Below, piece by piece: positions 43,691 to 54,193 of a stretch of DNA of 64,000 bases (position 1 is its first letter; every line of letters starts with the position of its first letter). Both the position numbers and the translations under genes were made by a program. The DNA lies in assembly GCA_024734495.1 (NCBI GenBank), contig JALMQS010000133.1, positions 865,182 to 929,181 on the forward strand. The letters are read 5' to 3'. The notes below the pieces were generated by a model, which saw nothing but the letters and a program-made list of their open reading frames with translations, was not told the DNA's origin and made no database searches. The stretch is from Forficula auricularia. Lineage: Eukaryota > Arthropoda > Insecta > Dermaptera > Forficulidae.

Positions 43691-44780
43691 ATTTAACCGA
43701 CCCGACACTCTACCCACTGACCCACAGTCGCCTATATATATATATTAGGTGATACAAAGAAAGAGAAATAAATACATAAATACATTCCATATCTAATTAG
43801 AATAAAAACAATATTTTTCCGCTTGAAACATTTTTAAAAAATCAAAGGTCCAAAGCCAGGAGGGGGGGGGTAGAGCCCCCTCCTTGACGTCCTTGATTAT
43901 ATACAAAGTACCTAATGTTTTAAGTTTTTACAATATTAAATGTGACTAATATTTTTGTATAAAATAATTCTGCATTAATTTTTTATATGCATTCTTGTTT
44001 CTTGATTTTGTCCTCTATTATTTAATTATATTTTCAAAGTACTATTCTTGCCTTGATTATTATTTTTGGTCGCCACCAATAAGGTCGCGTACGGTAGTTA
44101 AACGGACCCCTAAAAAAATTGCCAAATAAGAAAAATTTACTGAAAGAATACCGTATTTTGAAAAACACTTTTTCCTTCAATTTACCAACTGGAAAAAAGC
44201 TTAATTGAGACCATAAAAAGAGAAAAGGGTAGAGAGCGAAGCGTTTATTAATTTGCATATGACATTAATTTGACATTCATCAGATTTTGATATAAGCGAT
44301 CATCTGCTCAAAAAAAAAAAAAAAATCTCGCCAGGCTGATAACCAGCCAAATCGGATCCAATTAAAGCCAAAGGATTCCATCATTAAAAATCGAAAAAAA
44401 TGTACTTACAGGTTATAGGTTCAAATCCAACACAATATTGTTAATTTCTTTGGAATTTTTAAAACATTTTTAAATTCATGTTATTTTATACTATTAATCT
44501 TATACTATTAAATTAGCAATTCTTATATATTCTTTAAACACATGTGTATATATTTTATATATACATATATATATACATAATAGGTGTCTCGAAAACACTT
44601 CAAAAGATTTCGATGAAAATCCCTAATTGTAGGGTTTTCGAGTCGACAAATCTATCTGTCAGGGTCTCATCTTTCAGGTAACTTTAATTTGATTTGATTT
44701 TATTTTTTATTTAAATGAATATCTAAATCACAGTTGGGTGTGTCAATAAAAAATTATAATTACCTTTTTTCAATTCCCTT
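43691..44780. other. No gene seen
   Basis: AT-rich; a box-B-like GGTTCAAATCC at 44421 has no convincing box A. TATA microsatellite at about 44545-44580. Confidence 0.4.
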
Positions 44781-44846
44781 TTATTAAGATAGTTGTTTCG
44801 CCACAATACTGGCAAAAAGTAAATGGTAAAGTATATAGTGTAGGCG

Positions 44847-45046
44847 TTTGTGGGTCAGTGGATAGAGTGTCTGGTCGCTGACTCGAAGAACGCTGGTTCG
44901 AGACCGAGTCTCGGCAGATATATATTTGCAGTCGCCTCCTATTGGAAAGCAATGGCAACCTACCAAGAGTATAATTGACTAGTAAACCTCTCCAAATTAG
45001 CCGTTTGGAACCGGCGTTAAAAGTAGGTCCCGTATATCTGTGTAAA
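44847..45046 (+). mobile_element. tRNA-derived SINE, first unit of a tandem pair
   Basis: A box-A-like GTGGGTCAGTGGATAGAG and a perfect box B GGTTCGAGACC (44895-44905), followed by a unique body ending GGTCCCGTATATCTGTGTAAA. It would be transcribed by RNA polymerase III. Confidence 0.82.
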
Positions 45047-45339
45047 GTGGGTCAGTGGGTCAGTGGGTCAGTGGATAGAGTGTCGGGTCGCTGACTCGAA
45101 GAACGCTGGTTCGAGACCGAGTCTCGGCAGATATATATTTGCAGTCGCCTCCTCTTGGAAAGCAATGGCAACCTACCAAGAGTATAAGTGCCTAGTAAAC
45201 CTCTCCAAATTAGCCGTTCGGAACCGGCGTTAAAAAGTAGGTCCCGTATATCTGTGTAAAACAACTAAACACACTCAGCACAGGTATATGTGGAGAGGCG
45301 CCGACGGCCGTTTCAGGTATGGCACTCGAAGAAGAAGAA
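45047..45339 (+). mobile_element. tRNA-derived SINE, second unit with full tail
   Basis: It starts with GTGGGTCA repeated three times, then the same head as the first unit (box B at 45118-45128) and a longer body ending GGCACTCGAAGAAGAAGAA. The GAA-type tail is unlike poly-A and suggests mobilisation by a LINE with a short-repeat tail. Confidence 0.82.
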
Positions 45340-45493
45340 TTTAGTACATGTCCCTACTAGCTAAACCCTTGCTCGTTTGTCAAATCTGGCAACACTGTCC
45401 GAGCTTGTATATATTTTACCATAGAAATTTCAGATAAAGTACATTATAAAGGAAGATTTATAAAACAAAAAGTTCTTAATAAGCGATTGAAAG

Positions 45494-45678
45494 GGGGGTC
45501 GGATAGGTTAGGCGGTAGCGTGTCATCCTGCTACCAAGTGGACCCGGGTTCGAATCCGACTCGAGGCATCCGGCTAAAATCCTGACCCCCGGGGTAGGGA
45601 CAAATTTAAATAAAATAAATAGTATCGTAAATGGCTTATGGCTAGAAAAGCCGAAAAGCCAAAAAAAAAAAAAAAAAA
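45494..45678 (+). mobile_element. Second SINE family, poly-A tail, perfect target duplication
   Basis: Box-A-like TAGGTTAGGCGGTAGCG and box B GGTTCGAATCC (45547-45557), body to GCCGAAAAGCC, then an A tail from 45661. AAGCGATTGAAAG (45481-45493) is repeated as GCGATTGAAAG directly after the tail (45681-45691). Repeat A copy 2 at about 46412 has the uninterrupted CGATTGAAAGCTGTTGCGAC, an empty site. Confidence 0.92.
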
Positions 45679-46170
45679 AAGCGATTGAAAGCTGTTGCGA
45701 CAATGGCTGACGCGAAAAAACGTCAAAAAAGTACTCAAGTTAACCCACTTTTTAGGTTAAATAAATGCGTTGTTGCCAGCTTGGTTTTAGTGTAAATTTT
45801 TCATTATACATTTTTAATTATTTATTCATTATTACCTCAGAAACTGTGTTGTAACTATGAATTAAAAAATTTTTGCTGTTATCTGCGTCAACAATTCATA
45901 AACCCCTTCTTTCAATCATTTCCCGGCTAATTGTTCTTGAATCGCAACTTCGGGAGTGTCCCAGTGTTTAAAGTTTAGAGTTTACGGACATAAATATTCA
46001 ATTAGAATAAAAAATTCGGAATGTTCCATGCTAGCTAGCTAGCCATTCAACTAACCTGAGAGACAATTTTGACATTTCTAATCCCAAAATTGTAGATAAA
46101 GAGCGGAATTTAGAAGAAAAAAAAATATTAATTTTAGAAATTATCAAAATTTTAAAGAAAAAAAATACAA

Positions 46171-46874
46171 TTAAGGCAGTTGTTTCGCTATAATACTAGC
46201 AAAAAAGTTAATGCTAGAATATATAGAACAGACAATAAGGATTCATAATTCATAAGCCCAAGACTTTTTGCTGTTTATGTACCACTACTAGCCAATCGTG
46301 TGCTCGTTTGACAAATCTGGTAACATTGTCCAAGCTTGAATATTTTTATCATAGAAATGACAGATAAAATAGATTATAAAAGCTGATTTATTAGACGAAA
46401 AATTCCTAATAAACGATTGAAAGCTGTTGCGACAATGGCGAAAGAGAAAAAACGCCAAAAAAGGTACTAAAGTTAACGCACTTTTTAGGTTAAATAAATG
46501 CGTTGTTGCCACCTTGTTTTTAGTGTAAATTTTTCATTATACATTTTTCATAATTTATTAATTATTATCTCAGAAACTGAGTTGTAACTATGAATTAAAA
46601 AATCTATTAGTCATTGTTTAATGTTGGTTTAGTTTCTTACAACAATGGTAAGAAGAGTTTCTTAATTATACTTAATTATGTATGTAAACTTTCCGATATC
46701 CCGTATAGTGCAATGTGTATAAGAAAGTCTGAAAAAACTCTATCTTTGGAATTTAACATCTCCGGAACTATATTGTTCGTTTTGGCACCAATCGATGCAC
46801 AAGTATTTAAATAATAATCTGTCTATATTTCAAAAAATCCCAAGAAAACCCATATGGCGAAACAACTACCCTAA
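46171..46874 (+). mobile_element. Repeat A, copy 2 (704 bp, intact ends)
   Basis: The ends TTAAGGCAGTTGTTTCGC and GCGAAACAACTACCCTAA are inverted with a few mismatches. It contains no transposase; the frame at 46614-46814 is short and unrecognised. It is probably a non-autonomous DNA transposon; the superfamily is uncertain. Confidence 0.65.
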
Positions 46875-46939
46875 TTAATTGTTTTGTTTTTTTTGTATTT
46901 TTTTTAAACCCACTAATAGTTAATCACAAATATTTTTAC

Positions 46940-47190
46940 ATCTTCTTCTTCATCTTCTCTATAGGCTTTCGCCTGTTCTTCCAATAAGAAAAAAAAGAAT
47001 AAAGACGTTAGTTTCTTGCTGCGACATCTTTCCATCTTTTTTCCGGCCGCCCTCTGCTCCGTGTGCCAGGTGGGCGATTTTCCTTCACGATTTTTGCAAG
47101 GCGGTCATCCGTCATTCGTTCCACATGTTCCCCCCATCCTCTCCTTCCTCACATCGATCCATTCCACTATATCCTGGATTTCGCTTAGTT
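46940..47190 (-). pseudogene. C-terminal fragment of a LINE reverse transcriptase protein
   Basis: On the minus strand the frame reads ERMTDDRLAKIVKENRPPGT, then RSRGRPEKRWKDVAARN and a TAA stop (47008-47010). This is the well-known C-terminal tail of RTE-like and related LINE proteins (R-G-R-P-x-K-R-W-x-D). About 60 bp upstream the frame needs a one-base shift to stay open (EIQDIVEWIDVRKERMG precedes it). The 3' end has an AGAAGATGAAGAAGAAGATG tail. It is 5'-truncated at about 47190 and is a different family from the LINE at 3-929. Confidence 0.8.
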
Positions 47191-47365
47191 CTTACATGAA
47201 TATTAATTCTTACATGAATATTAAAAAAAATAGAAAGTAATAGTTTTAATTAAAGTATAATTAAAACTATTAATTTTCAGATTATCGTGCATTTTGTACG
47301 ATGTTTGTTGAGTGGCCTGAATAGCCCTTGAATACCCAGGGCCCCCATACCTTGTGCCCATAAAG

Positions 47366-48190
47366 ACAAGTACCTGGAGGCACCGAGCGATGCTCGGTAA
47401 CTTCTTCCTTCAGTTAAAACCTTTTAATATTATTTTTAATTTAAAATTCTGATAAAAAGGTCGATTTTTATTTGAGAGCCGTTTTCAAATTAAAAAAAAT
47501 ACAAATATATATAGTATTCGCCCACTGTACCCCCACCCAGCTTGACCCCACCCTCGAAACCTCGCCCTACCCCCGGATCCCCACACCACTACACCCCACC
47601 TCCTGCACCTGTTTTGATTCAACCATATGATTCATTTTTATTCATCCAATTGTTAATAAATAAAACCTATCAAAATGTGTTGTTTTTTCAGAAAATTGAG
47701 ACCTGCTTATGCGAAATATATTTTTAAATAAATTCTTGATTATTTTTTATTCTATTAAATAAATAAAGTTCTTTATAAAAACAATTATAAAACGTTTATT
47801 AATATTTCTAACGTTTATGGAGAACAAAATATGTTAAAATCCACAATCACAATACTTCTTCAAGGCCTTTTAGAACAATGAATTAAGGCAACCCATTGTC
47901 TGCCTGGGTACAAAAGGAAAAGGAAACCTTTTTTTAAAACCCTAAGAATGGGATTTGTCTACATGAGAATAATTAATTTGATTACGAAAAAACCCATCAA
48001 AAACAATTTTGTCGAAGATGAGACCGTGACAGATCGAATTGTCACCCCCAAAACCCCATAACCCGTGAATTTCATCAAAATCGGTAGAGTCGTTTTCAAA
48101 ATATAACCAAGATACAAATATATAGACAAACAAATATATAATATATATGTACAAATAAATATACAATTTTTGTTCGTTTAATAAGGAGTA
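47366..48190 (-). mobile_element. Helitron/Helentron-like family H2, fuller copy
   Basis: CACCGAGCGATGCTCGGTAAC forms the terminal hairpin; the other end on the minus strand starts CTCCTTATTAAACGAACAAA. It matches 32362-33132 along its length, including a C-rich middle (CCCCACCCAGCTTGACCCC) and AAAATTGAGACCTGCTTATG. There is no Rep/helicase. Confidence 0.62.
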
Positions 48191-48855
48191 GATAGATACG
48201 TAATCCGCCCCTGATTATATGCCGGCTTTAGTTTATTTTAATCTAATGTACCAAAATATTTTCACATTTTAAAATTTAAAACATTCAGTTCATATAAGTA
48301 CTTAATTTTAAATGAATAAATACCAAACGTAAATTTTCCAAGATAGATGGATTTATATAAAAAATATCCGCCCCTATTTGATTTAATTATTAATTCTTTA
48401 TCATATTATATATAGCCCCTGGTTAAAAGGGTTTCTTCAAACTTGATTTTTTATAATTCAATTTTTTCCCTCATATAATTTTTTATTTAATTGAGTTAAC
48501 TATCGAATATCGTTCATTTTTTCTCCATTTACTTTCTAGATTGCACTCAAGGGAAAGTAAACAAATCGCAGATCTCATGTGTGGTCTTTTTCACCTTTGA
48601 ACCCCATTTTCTATTTACTTTCGCTCTCTCTCTCTCTTTCTATCTCATGCCGGGTTTAATAACTCAACTGAATAGAATTCCATTTCGATCGCCAGTTTCT
48701 AATATTTTTACTTTTTTTTTTTTTTTATTCTCCTCTATCGCTTTTCATTGAAGAAAACTTTCATCTTTAACAGAAAAAAAAACAGCCTCAAATCATAGAA
48801 TTCTACCAAGTGAAAAAAAAACTTGAATCGAACTGAAAGAAAGCCCCATGTCTGT
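48191..48855. other. No gene seen
   Basis: AT-rich with pyrimidine and poly-T tracts at about 48625-48640 and 48710-48727. Confidence 0.45.
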
Positions 48856-48865
48856 ATATCCATAT

Positions 48866-48866
48866 A

Positions 48867-48926
<60 letters not shown>

Positions 48927-48928
48927 AT

Positions 48929-48958
<30 letters not shown>
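48866..48958. repeat. Compound microsatellite (TA)n-(GA)n
   Basis: A run of about 60 bases of TATA followed by (GA)n of about 28 bases. Confidence 0.95.
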
Positions 48959-48962
<4 letters not shown>

Positions 48963-49424
48963 AATAAATGAGTGGCTCCCTCCTCAAATTGAACTTAAAA
49001 TATCATTCATTATCAGAAAATCAATAAAAGAACAGTGAAAAAAAAACAAAGAGGCAATTAATTCAATTAAAAGTCAAATGAAATATGGACTTAAATGCAG
49101 TTTATAGGCTAGGTATTCAGATGGGAAATGTGTTTGGTTCTCCAATTTTCACTTCAATAACTTTTCACAGGTTCAGTGCAATCTCCACCTTTTCCATGTG
49201 TATTTTAGAAAACCCCAATTTATTTATTTCAGAATATTCTTAATTGAACATTATAGAAAATCACAAATAATGTATTTCAGATATCTCAATTCAATCTCAG
49301 AAAAATCCAATTTTATTTCAGAAAACAAAAATTGTTTATATGTTAAAATTAATTTATAATTTTCTCATTAATATATCGAAGAATAATTAACATATTAACG
49401 AGAATTGTTTTTGATCCTGCTTTT
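48959..49424. other. No gene seen
   Basis: AT-rich; nothing recognised. Confidence 0.4.
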
Positions 49425-49590
49425 TAAACAAGATAAATATCGCGAGACTACTGCTGGTTGAAGCTATTGGAGTCTGCTGAGTCTTAAGTCTGGACCAAGA
49501 GAGAATGAAATAGATATGATCCATTTAGCTATAATCCAACGTCATTTCGCGTTTGGCCCGCTTGACGTTTTTTATATCAAACACTGATAT
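49425..49590 (+). repeat. Dispersed repeat, inverted relative of 9460-9655
   Basis: ATATCGCGAGACTACTGCTG, GAGTCTTAAGTCTGGACCAA and AATCCAACGTCATTTCGCGT match the other copy in reverse. Confidence 0.65.
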
Positions 49591-49795
49591 GTATCACCAA
49601 ATGAAAACTCACCGCTCTCCACTGCATTATATATATATATACAGGAAATTATTAAGATGATGGATGATTTTTAGTTTTAGCTCAAAGGGTTAGTTAGAAG
49701 GATATTTGCCGGGCTTGGATGGGAGATGAACTTCAGAGATTAAAATCTCTTTTGGAGGCGTAAAGCCAGAAAATGCTATTTAAAATACGAATTTT

Positions 49796-49920
49796 CACAG
49801 AGGCAGTTAAAAATATTCTTTAAATAAAATATTGTCACAGAGGCAGTAGAAACATGCTTTAAATAAAATATTGGCCCAGAAGCAGTAGAAATATGATTTA
49901 AATAAAATATTGGCACAAAG
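49796..49920 (+). repeat. 40-bp tandem repeat, three units
   Basis: CACAGAGGCAGTAGAAA...TTTAAATAAAATATTGGC at 49796, 49836 and about 49876. Confidence 0.85.
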
Positions 49921-50057
49921 CCCGCATTTATTGCCTTTTCATTACACAACGTGTATACAATTACTTCCTTGCTTCATAACATAGGCACAAGCCGTCTCTT
50001 TACAAAATCGTTCTCAGGTAATCACCTCGGAGAGTTGTCCCCTTCAATGAGTTCAAT

Positions 50058-50225
50058 AACTGATTTTGCGTCGAGGGGCTAGCTGCCTTTATAAACCTGG
50101 CGGCTCTAATTATCAATTAAACTGATTGGTTAATTGGTCGTCGTTTGCTTGTGACGTATGCGTAAATGTTCGCGCGCGCGGCCTGTGATTATAAAAGGGG
50201 CGTGTCCTCGCTGCTCACCTGTGAG
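50058..50225. promoter_or_regulatory. Candidate divergent core promoter (or LTR-like regulatory segment)
   Basis: On the minus strand TATAAA (50088-50093) lies 32 bp upstream of the A of TCAGTT (50058-50063), which fits the arthropod initiator and normal TATA spacing. On the plus strand TATAAAAG (50190-50197) lies 27 bp before a weaker initiator CTCACCT. Between the boxes are ATTGG (reverse CCAAT) twice, a TGACGTATG CRE-like site and a CGCGCGCGCG run. The local GC content is higher than around it. No coding frame follows in either direction within a short distance, so it could be a gene promoter with distant exons or a retrotransposon LTR. Confidence 0.4.
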
Positions 50226-50645
50226 TTGATCGGACTCCGACCGGTGAGCACCAAGCAAGCGCCCCTCTCAAGACGAAAATGAATCTTTACTTATAAAAAG
50301 CATTCCACATTGAAAGGAGTAGAGAATAAAATCCTACATATATATATTTCATCTCTATCTTTAAAACAAAGCTTCTAAAATTTACTCTATCCTAGGTAAA
50401 TAAATTGTATATAAATATATGTATATGTTTATTTCCATCCAGCAGAGGACAACTTCACTGATTTTTCTTTATAAAATGGGTACCTAAATAATTCCAACGA
50501 GTTTTTTTTTTAAGTGAAACTTCTTTAGTTACGTATCAGTTTGATTTTTTGTTACAATAAAAGAGAGATGACTCAATAGAGGGGAAATAAATTTTTTAAA
50601 ATCCACTAATATTTCATGACAAAAAATATATTAAAATTATAAAAT
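50226..50645. other. No coding frame seen downstream of the TATA segment
   Basis: 50226-50290 is GC-richer (ACTCCGACCGGTGAGCACC). The first ATG (50279) is followed by a stop after a few codons. The remainder is AT-rich. Confidence 0.35.
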
Positions 50646-50649
50646 TTAA

Positions 50650-51165
50650 ATTATTATTTTAAAAGGATTGGGAGAGGTTTACACCAATCGACTTGATTGG
50701 GTAATAATGGAATTGAAATAATTATCGGAAAAGAGGTTTTTTTATCTAATTAGATTTTTCCTCTTATTAAAAACAAGGACTAAAGATGAATAAGGACACT
50801 CGATGGTGGAGAAGTTATCTCCGGAATCGAAGCAAAAAATACAATGTATACATTAATTAATGTAAAATAATTGGTTTAATAAAATTTATAAAAAAAAAAA
50901 AAAAAAAATATTATTTTAAAAAGGATTGAGTTGGAGGATTGGAGTGAGGAAACCAATCGACTTGATTGGGGAATAATGGAATTGAAATAATTATCGGAAA
51001 AGAGGTTTTTTTATCTAATTAGATTTTTCCTCTTATTAAAAACAAAGACTAAAGATGAATAAGGACACTCGATGGTGGAGAAGTAATCTCCGGAATCGAA
51101 GCAAAAATACAATATATACATTAATTAATGTAAAATAATTGGTTTAATAAAATTTATAATTATTT
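50650..51165 (+). repeat. Tandem duplication, about 258 bp period, very similar copies
   Basis: TTATTTTAAAAGGATTGGG at 50654 and TTATTTTAAAAAGGATTGAG at 50911 begin the two copies. Both contain CAATCGACTTGATTGGG, AATTATCGGAAAAGAGGTTT and CACTCGATGGTGGAGAAGT. A poly-A run separates them. Confidence 0.88.
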
Positions 51166-51735
51166 AAATAATATCTACTGCTACATAAGTTTCACTTACC
51201 CCGTGAACATATGAGGATGAGGCTCTCCCATATTTTTTTATCATTATTTAGCCCCTTCATCTGTATGTTTGGCTGGCTGTACGATTTAACCGCCCTTGAG
51301 CCCTCTTAGGTACCTCGCGCGTTGTCCCTACGTTCAACTCTTGATAAGCTGATTTAATTATGACGGAACCGAAATTAGTATTCCTAGGAGGAATAAATAA
51401 AGAAAAAAATGAGAGACGACAACTAAGACAAGAAAAGTGTGTTCTGGGTCTCTGTTTAGTTGTCTCTGCACACGATTAGGATAATTAACTAGAAAGCGAA
51501 GAAAATAGATAAATAGGAGCAACGGGGGCATACCAACCAAGATGGAAAAGAAAACAAGCCAGCCAGGCTCTGTGTGCTTAAGCTAAAGAGTTTGCATTCT
51601 AGCCGAGATCCGAGATAAGAAAAAGAAGTAGAAAACTAGTGTACACATCATAAGGTATTCATTTAGACAGCCTTTTAAACAAACCAGAATTAAAATTAAA
51701 TAAATCAAAAAATAATCATTTTAATTTCAAGGGAG
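51166..51735. other. No gene recognised
   Basis: Less AT-rich around 51230-51600; frames are short and without features. Confidence 0.4.
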
Positions 51736-51751
51736 CAGTCAATTCTAGTCT

Positions 51752-51830
51752 TAAAGCCAGAGGCGGCGCCAAGGGTGGCCGCGGTTGGGCGACCGCCCAA
51801 CCGTTCGTTCAACCTGCTCAAATGAAAATT
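51752..51830 (+). mobile_element. hAT-like terminal remnant
   Basis: CAGAGGCGGCGCCAAGGGTG followed by the inverted GGTTGGGCG-ACCGCCCAACC hairpin resembles hAT MITE ends. The partner end was not found. Confidence 0.4.
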
Positions 51831-52119
51831 TGAGCAAAAAATATTTGAAAAATTAAACCATTGCTTCAATATCATACTTGTAATTTTTATTTATATTAAT
51901 ATTCATATTTACTTAGATTTCTTATATTTACATTTATATATTTTATAATTAAAAAAAGAAAAATCTTTGTAAAACAAATTTTTTAAAAATTTTTTAAATT
52001 TTAAATTTTCATTGGTGTTTTTCTTGTGTAAGATTTGAATGTTATATTTTGTTATATTGGTAACCATGATTTGAATGTCAAGAATGGCTACCACTCGTTC
52101 AATTATTATTAGTATTGTC

Positions 52120-52265
52120 TTGTAAACTCCTGATGATGGACTAATAATCCGAAATATATTGAGTTTGTATAAACCTCTTTGAGTTTTATTTCATTCACTG
52201 TGAAACTACACACCCTTTACTCTATTAACTAACATCATGTTTCACCTAAAACCTACACCACTTTC
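52120..52265 (+). mobile_element. Solitary ribozyme-bearing unit, 3' end motif present
   Basis: The hammerhead motif at 52124-52166 is followed by about 100 bp ending GTTTCACCTAAAACCTACACC, the end motif shared with the elements at 4.9, 13.4, 18.4, 19.1 and 26.5 kb. The ribozyme therefore sits at the 5' side of the unit. Confidence 0.65.
52124..52166 (+). ncRNA. Small hammerhead motif, best ATATAT example
   Basis: Stem I AAACTC (52124-52129) with GAGTTT (52161-52166), 6 perfect pairs. CTGATGA is 52130-52136, then an extra T, then stem II GGA (52138-52140) with TCC (52148-52150). GAA is 52151-52153, self-complementary ATATAT is 52154-52159, and the cleavage-site T is 52160. Confidence 0.8.
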
Positions 52266-52269
52266 CATA

Positions 52270-52845
52270 AGTAAAAAAAAAAAAAAATATCATAGACCTT
52301 ATATAATAATAACAATTACTTATACATGATACCTAACAATTAAACAAGTATTTTTGTAAGTGGAAAATAAACTGATATGGCCATCCACATGAATTTATCA
52401 TACACCTGGTTCCTGTCTTATATTTAATATTGAATTAAAATAATTTATAAATATTTACGAAAGAGCTCTCCTCCACTCTTAATTTTTGGTCCATTATCAA
52501 TTAATAATCTCTCCTTTTAATTATACTTCTATGGTATTTTAATAGAAATATCAGCGTTCTTCGATTTTTGTTTGAAAATATTTTTAACCCCCCCCCCCCC
52601 CTCATCATCCTCCTTTTTTGGTCACTATCAATTTCACATAGTGAGTCATTTCATAAGGTTATATAGGGTGCAAATGGATTAAAGGATTTACAATTTATAT
52701 TGATAGTTTTTATTTTTTTTCAATCCCCCAATTTTGGCCCCGAAAAAAATAATAACTTTCTTTTTACTTTCAAATATATATATGTGGAAGTATTGGGATC
52801 GCCTTTCTGGTTTATTAAAGGTTCATTTTATACCTAGTATATTTC
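52270..52845. other. P-like fragments, no gene
   Basis: AACTGATATGGCCATCCACA at about 52371 resembles a decayed P end. A C-run is at about 52588-52601. Confidence 0.4.
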
Positions 52846-52849
52846 ATTT

Positions 52850-53250
52850 TTCTTGTTTTTTTACTTTGTAAATCTTATATTTTTAATTTTTACCCCCACC
52901 CCGCCCCTCCTCAATTTTGGGTTCGATTTCAACCAAAATCTAATCAGCTCTTAATCTCAATGCACCATAACTACATAAGAAATTTGATTTTGATATTCCC
53001 ACTAGTTTTTGAGCTAGCGCGTCCACAAAAATTGGTTAAAGTATACTAACTAACAGACATTTTGACCAAATAAATAATATATCGAAAAATATAATTCACT
53101 TATTAGGACTTTTTTGTAGATTGAAATTTCATGGTGGGTGCCCAATTTTTTCAATCAAAATAGTTACATCCGTTTTTTCGAAAAAAGAAGCAAAAAAAAA
53201 AAAAAAACTTTTTCATGTACGATTACAATACTTGACCATACCCTGTAAAA
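52850..53250 (-). mobile_element. Family P fragment, copy 5
   Basis: TCTAATCAGCTCTTAATCTC, ACTAGTTTTTGAGCTAGC and the CTTGACCATACCCTGTA end in reverse orientation. It is more diverged than the other copies. Confidence 0.65.
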
Positions 53251-53409
53251 TATTGTTAAAACAATGGACTTAGATATAGTTTAGATTTTTCCTTCTAAAC
53301 ATATAACATAATAATAGAAAAATAGCTCTTTTTTAATGTTTATCATTCTATAATCATGTATTTTCTCTGTAAAATAAACTTTGAAATAATATCAGAGTTT
53401 TTTTATCCA

Positions 53410-54066
53410 ATTTTTACTTTACCATACAGGGTATGGTCAAGTATTGTAATCGTGCATGAAAAAAAGTGTTTTTTTCCTTCTTTTTTTCGAAATATCTCAA
53501 AAACGGCTCAAACTATTTTGATTAAAAAAATTGAGCTAAGCTATGGCATTTCGCTCTACGAAAAAGCTCTAATAAGTGAACATCGAAAAAATTATATTTT
53601 TTGAGATAATAATTGTTTTGTCAAAATGTCTGTTAGTCTGGTTGTCTGGATGTCCGGTTGTCCGTTATTCTGTGCGTTACCAAATTTTTGTGGACCGACC
53701 CAAAATGAAGGGGGGTGGAGGGGGAGTTAAAAATGAAAAATCTAGCCCGTTTGAGCAAACTCAACCAAATTTTGTATACATAATCAGTGGGACCTCAGAA
53801 GTCCAAAAATGCAAAAACTAACCGCCCAAAATTTGGGGGGGGGGTGTAGGGTCAAAAAAAGAAAATCTTGGCCATTTACCAAACTCTACCAAATTTTGTA
53901 TACATAATCAGTGGGACCCCAGAAGTCTAAAAATGCAAAAACTAACCGCCCAAAATGGGGGGGGGGGTCAAAAAATGAAAATCTTGGTCATTTACCAAAC
54001 TCAACCCAATTTTGTATACATAATCAGTGGGACCCCAGAAGTCTAAAATTGCAAAAACTACATTTA
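53410..54066 (+). mobile_element. Family P element, copy 6, right end missing
   Basis: TTTACTTTACCATACAGGGT at the start; minisatellite units at about 53765, 53890 and 54005. It lacks the GGCCACATCAGAACACGTCA end. Confidence 0.72.
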
Positions 54067-54193
54067 AAAAATAGGAGTAGATGTTTTCATTTTTAAATTG
54101 GAATCTGGAAAAATTGAGAAAATCAGTTAAATTTGGAAAAAATAAATGAAAGTTTGAAAACTTTGTTATTGTTATATTTTAGGTTTTTATTGG

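Larger units (their letters stand above)
44784..45900 (+). mobile_element. Repeat A, copy 1, filled with SINE insertions
   Basis: It begins TTAAGATAGTTGTTTCGCC like copy 2 at 46171. From about 45340 to 45880 it follows copy 2 closely (ACAAATCTGG-type, GCTGTTGCGACAATGGC, GGTTAAATAAATGCGTTGTT). A dimeric SINE (44847-45339) and another SINE (45494-45678) interrupt it. Its right end is lost. Confidence 0.72.

Noticed and set aside
44415..44440. Box-B-like GGTTCAAATCC as a SINE
   Set aside because: No box A at the right distance, no tail and no second copy seen.
44770..45264. Overlapping Arg/Ser-rich frames on the minus strand
   Set aside because: Antisense translations of the tandem SINE.
46171..46874. 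piggyBac assignment for repeat A
   Set aside because: TTAA is near the left end but the right flank is TAATTAA and the terminal bases do not match the CCY rule, so the superfamily is left open.
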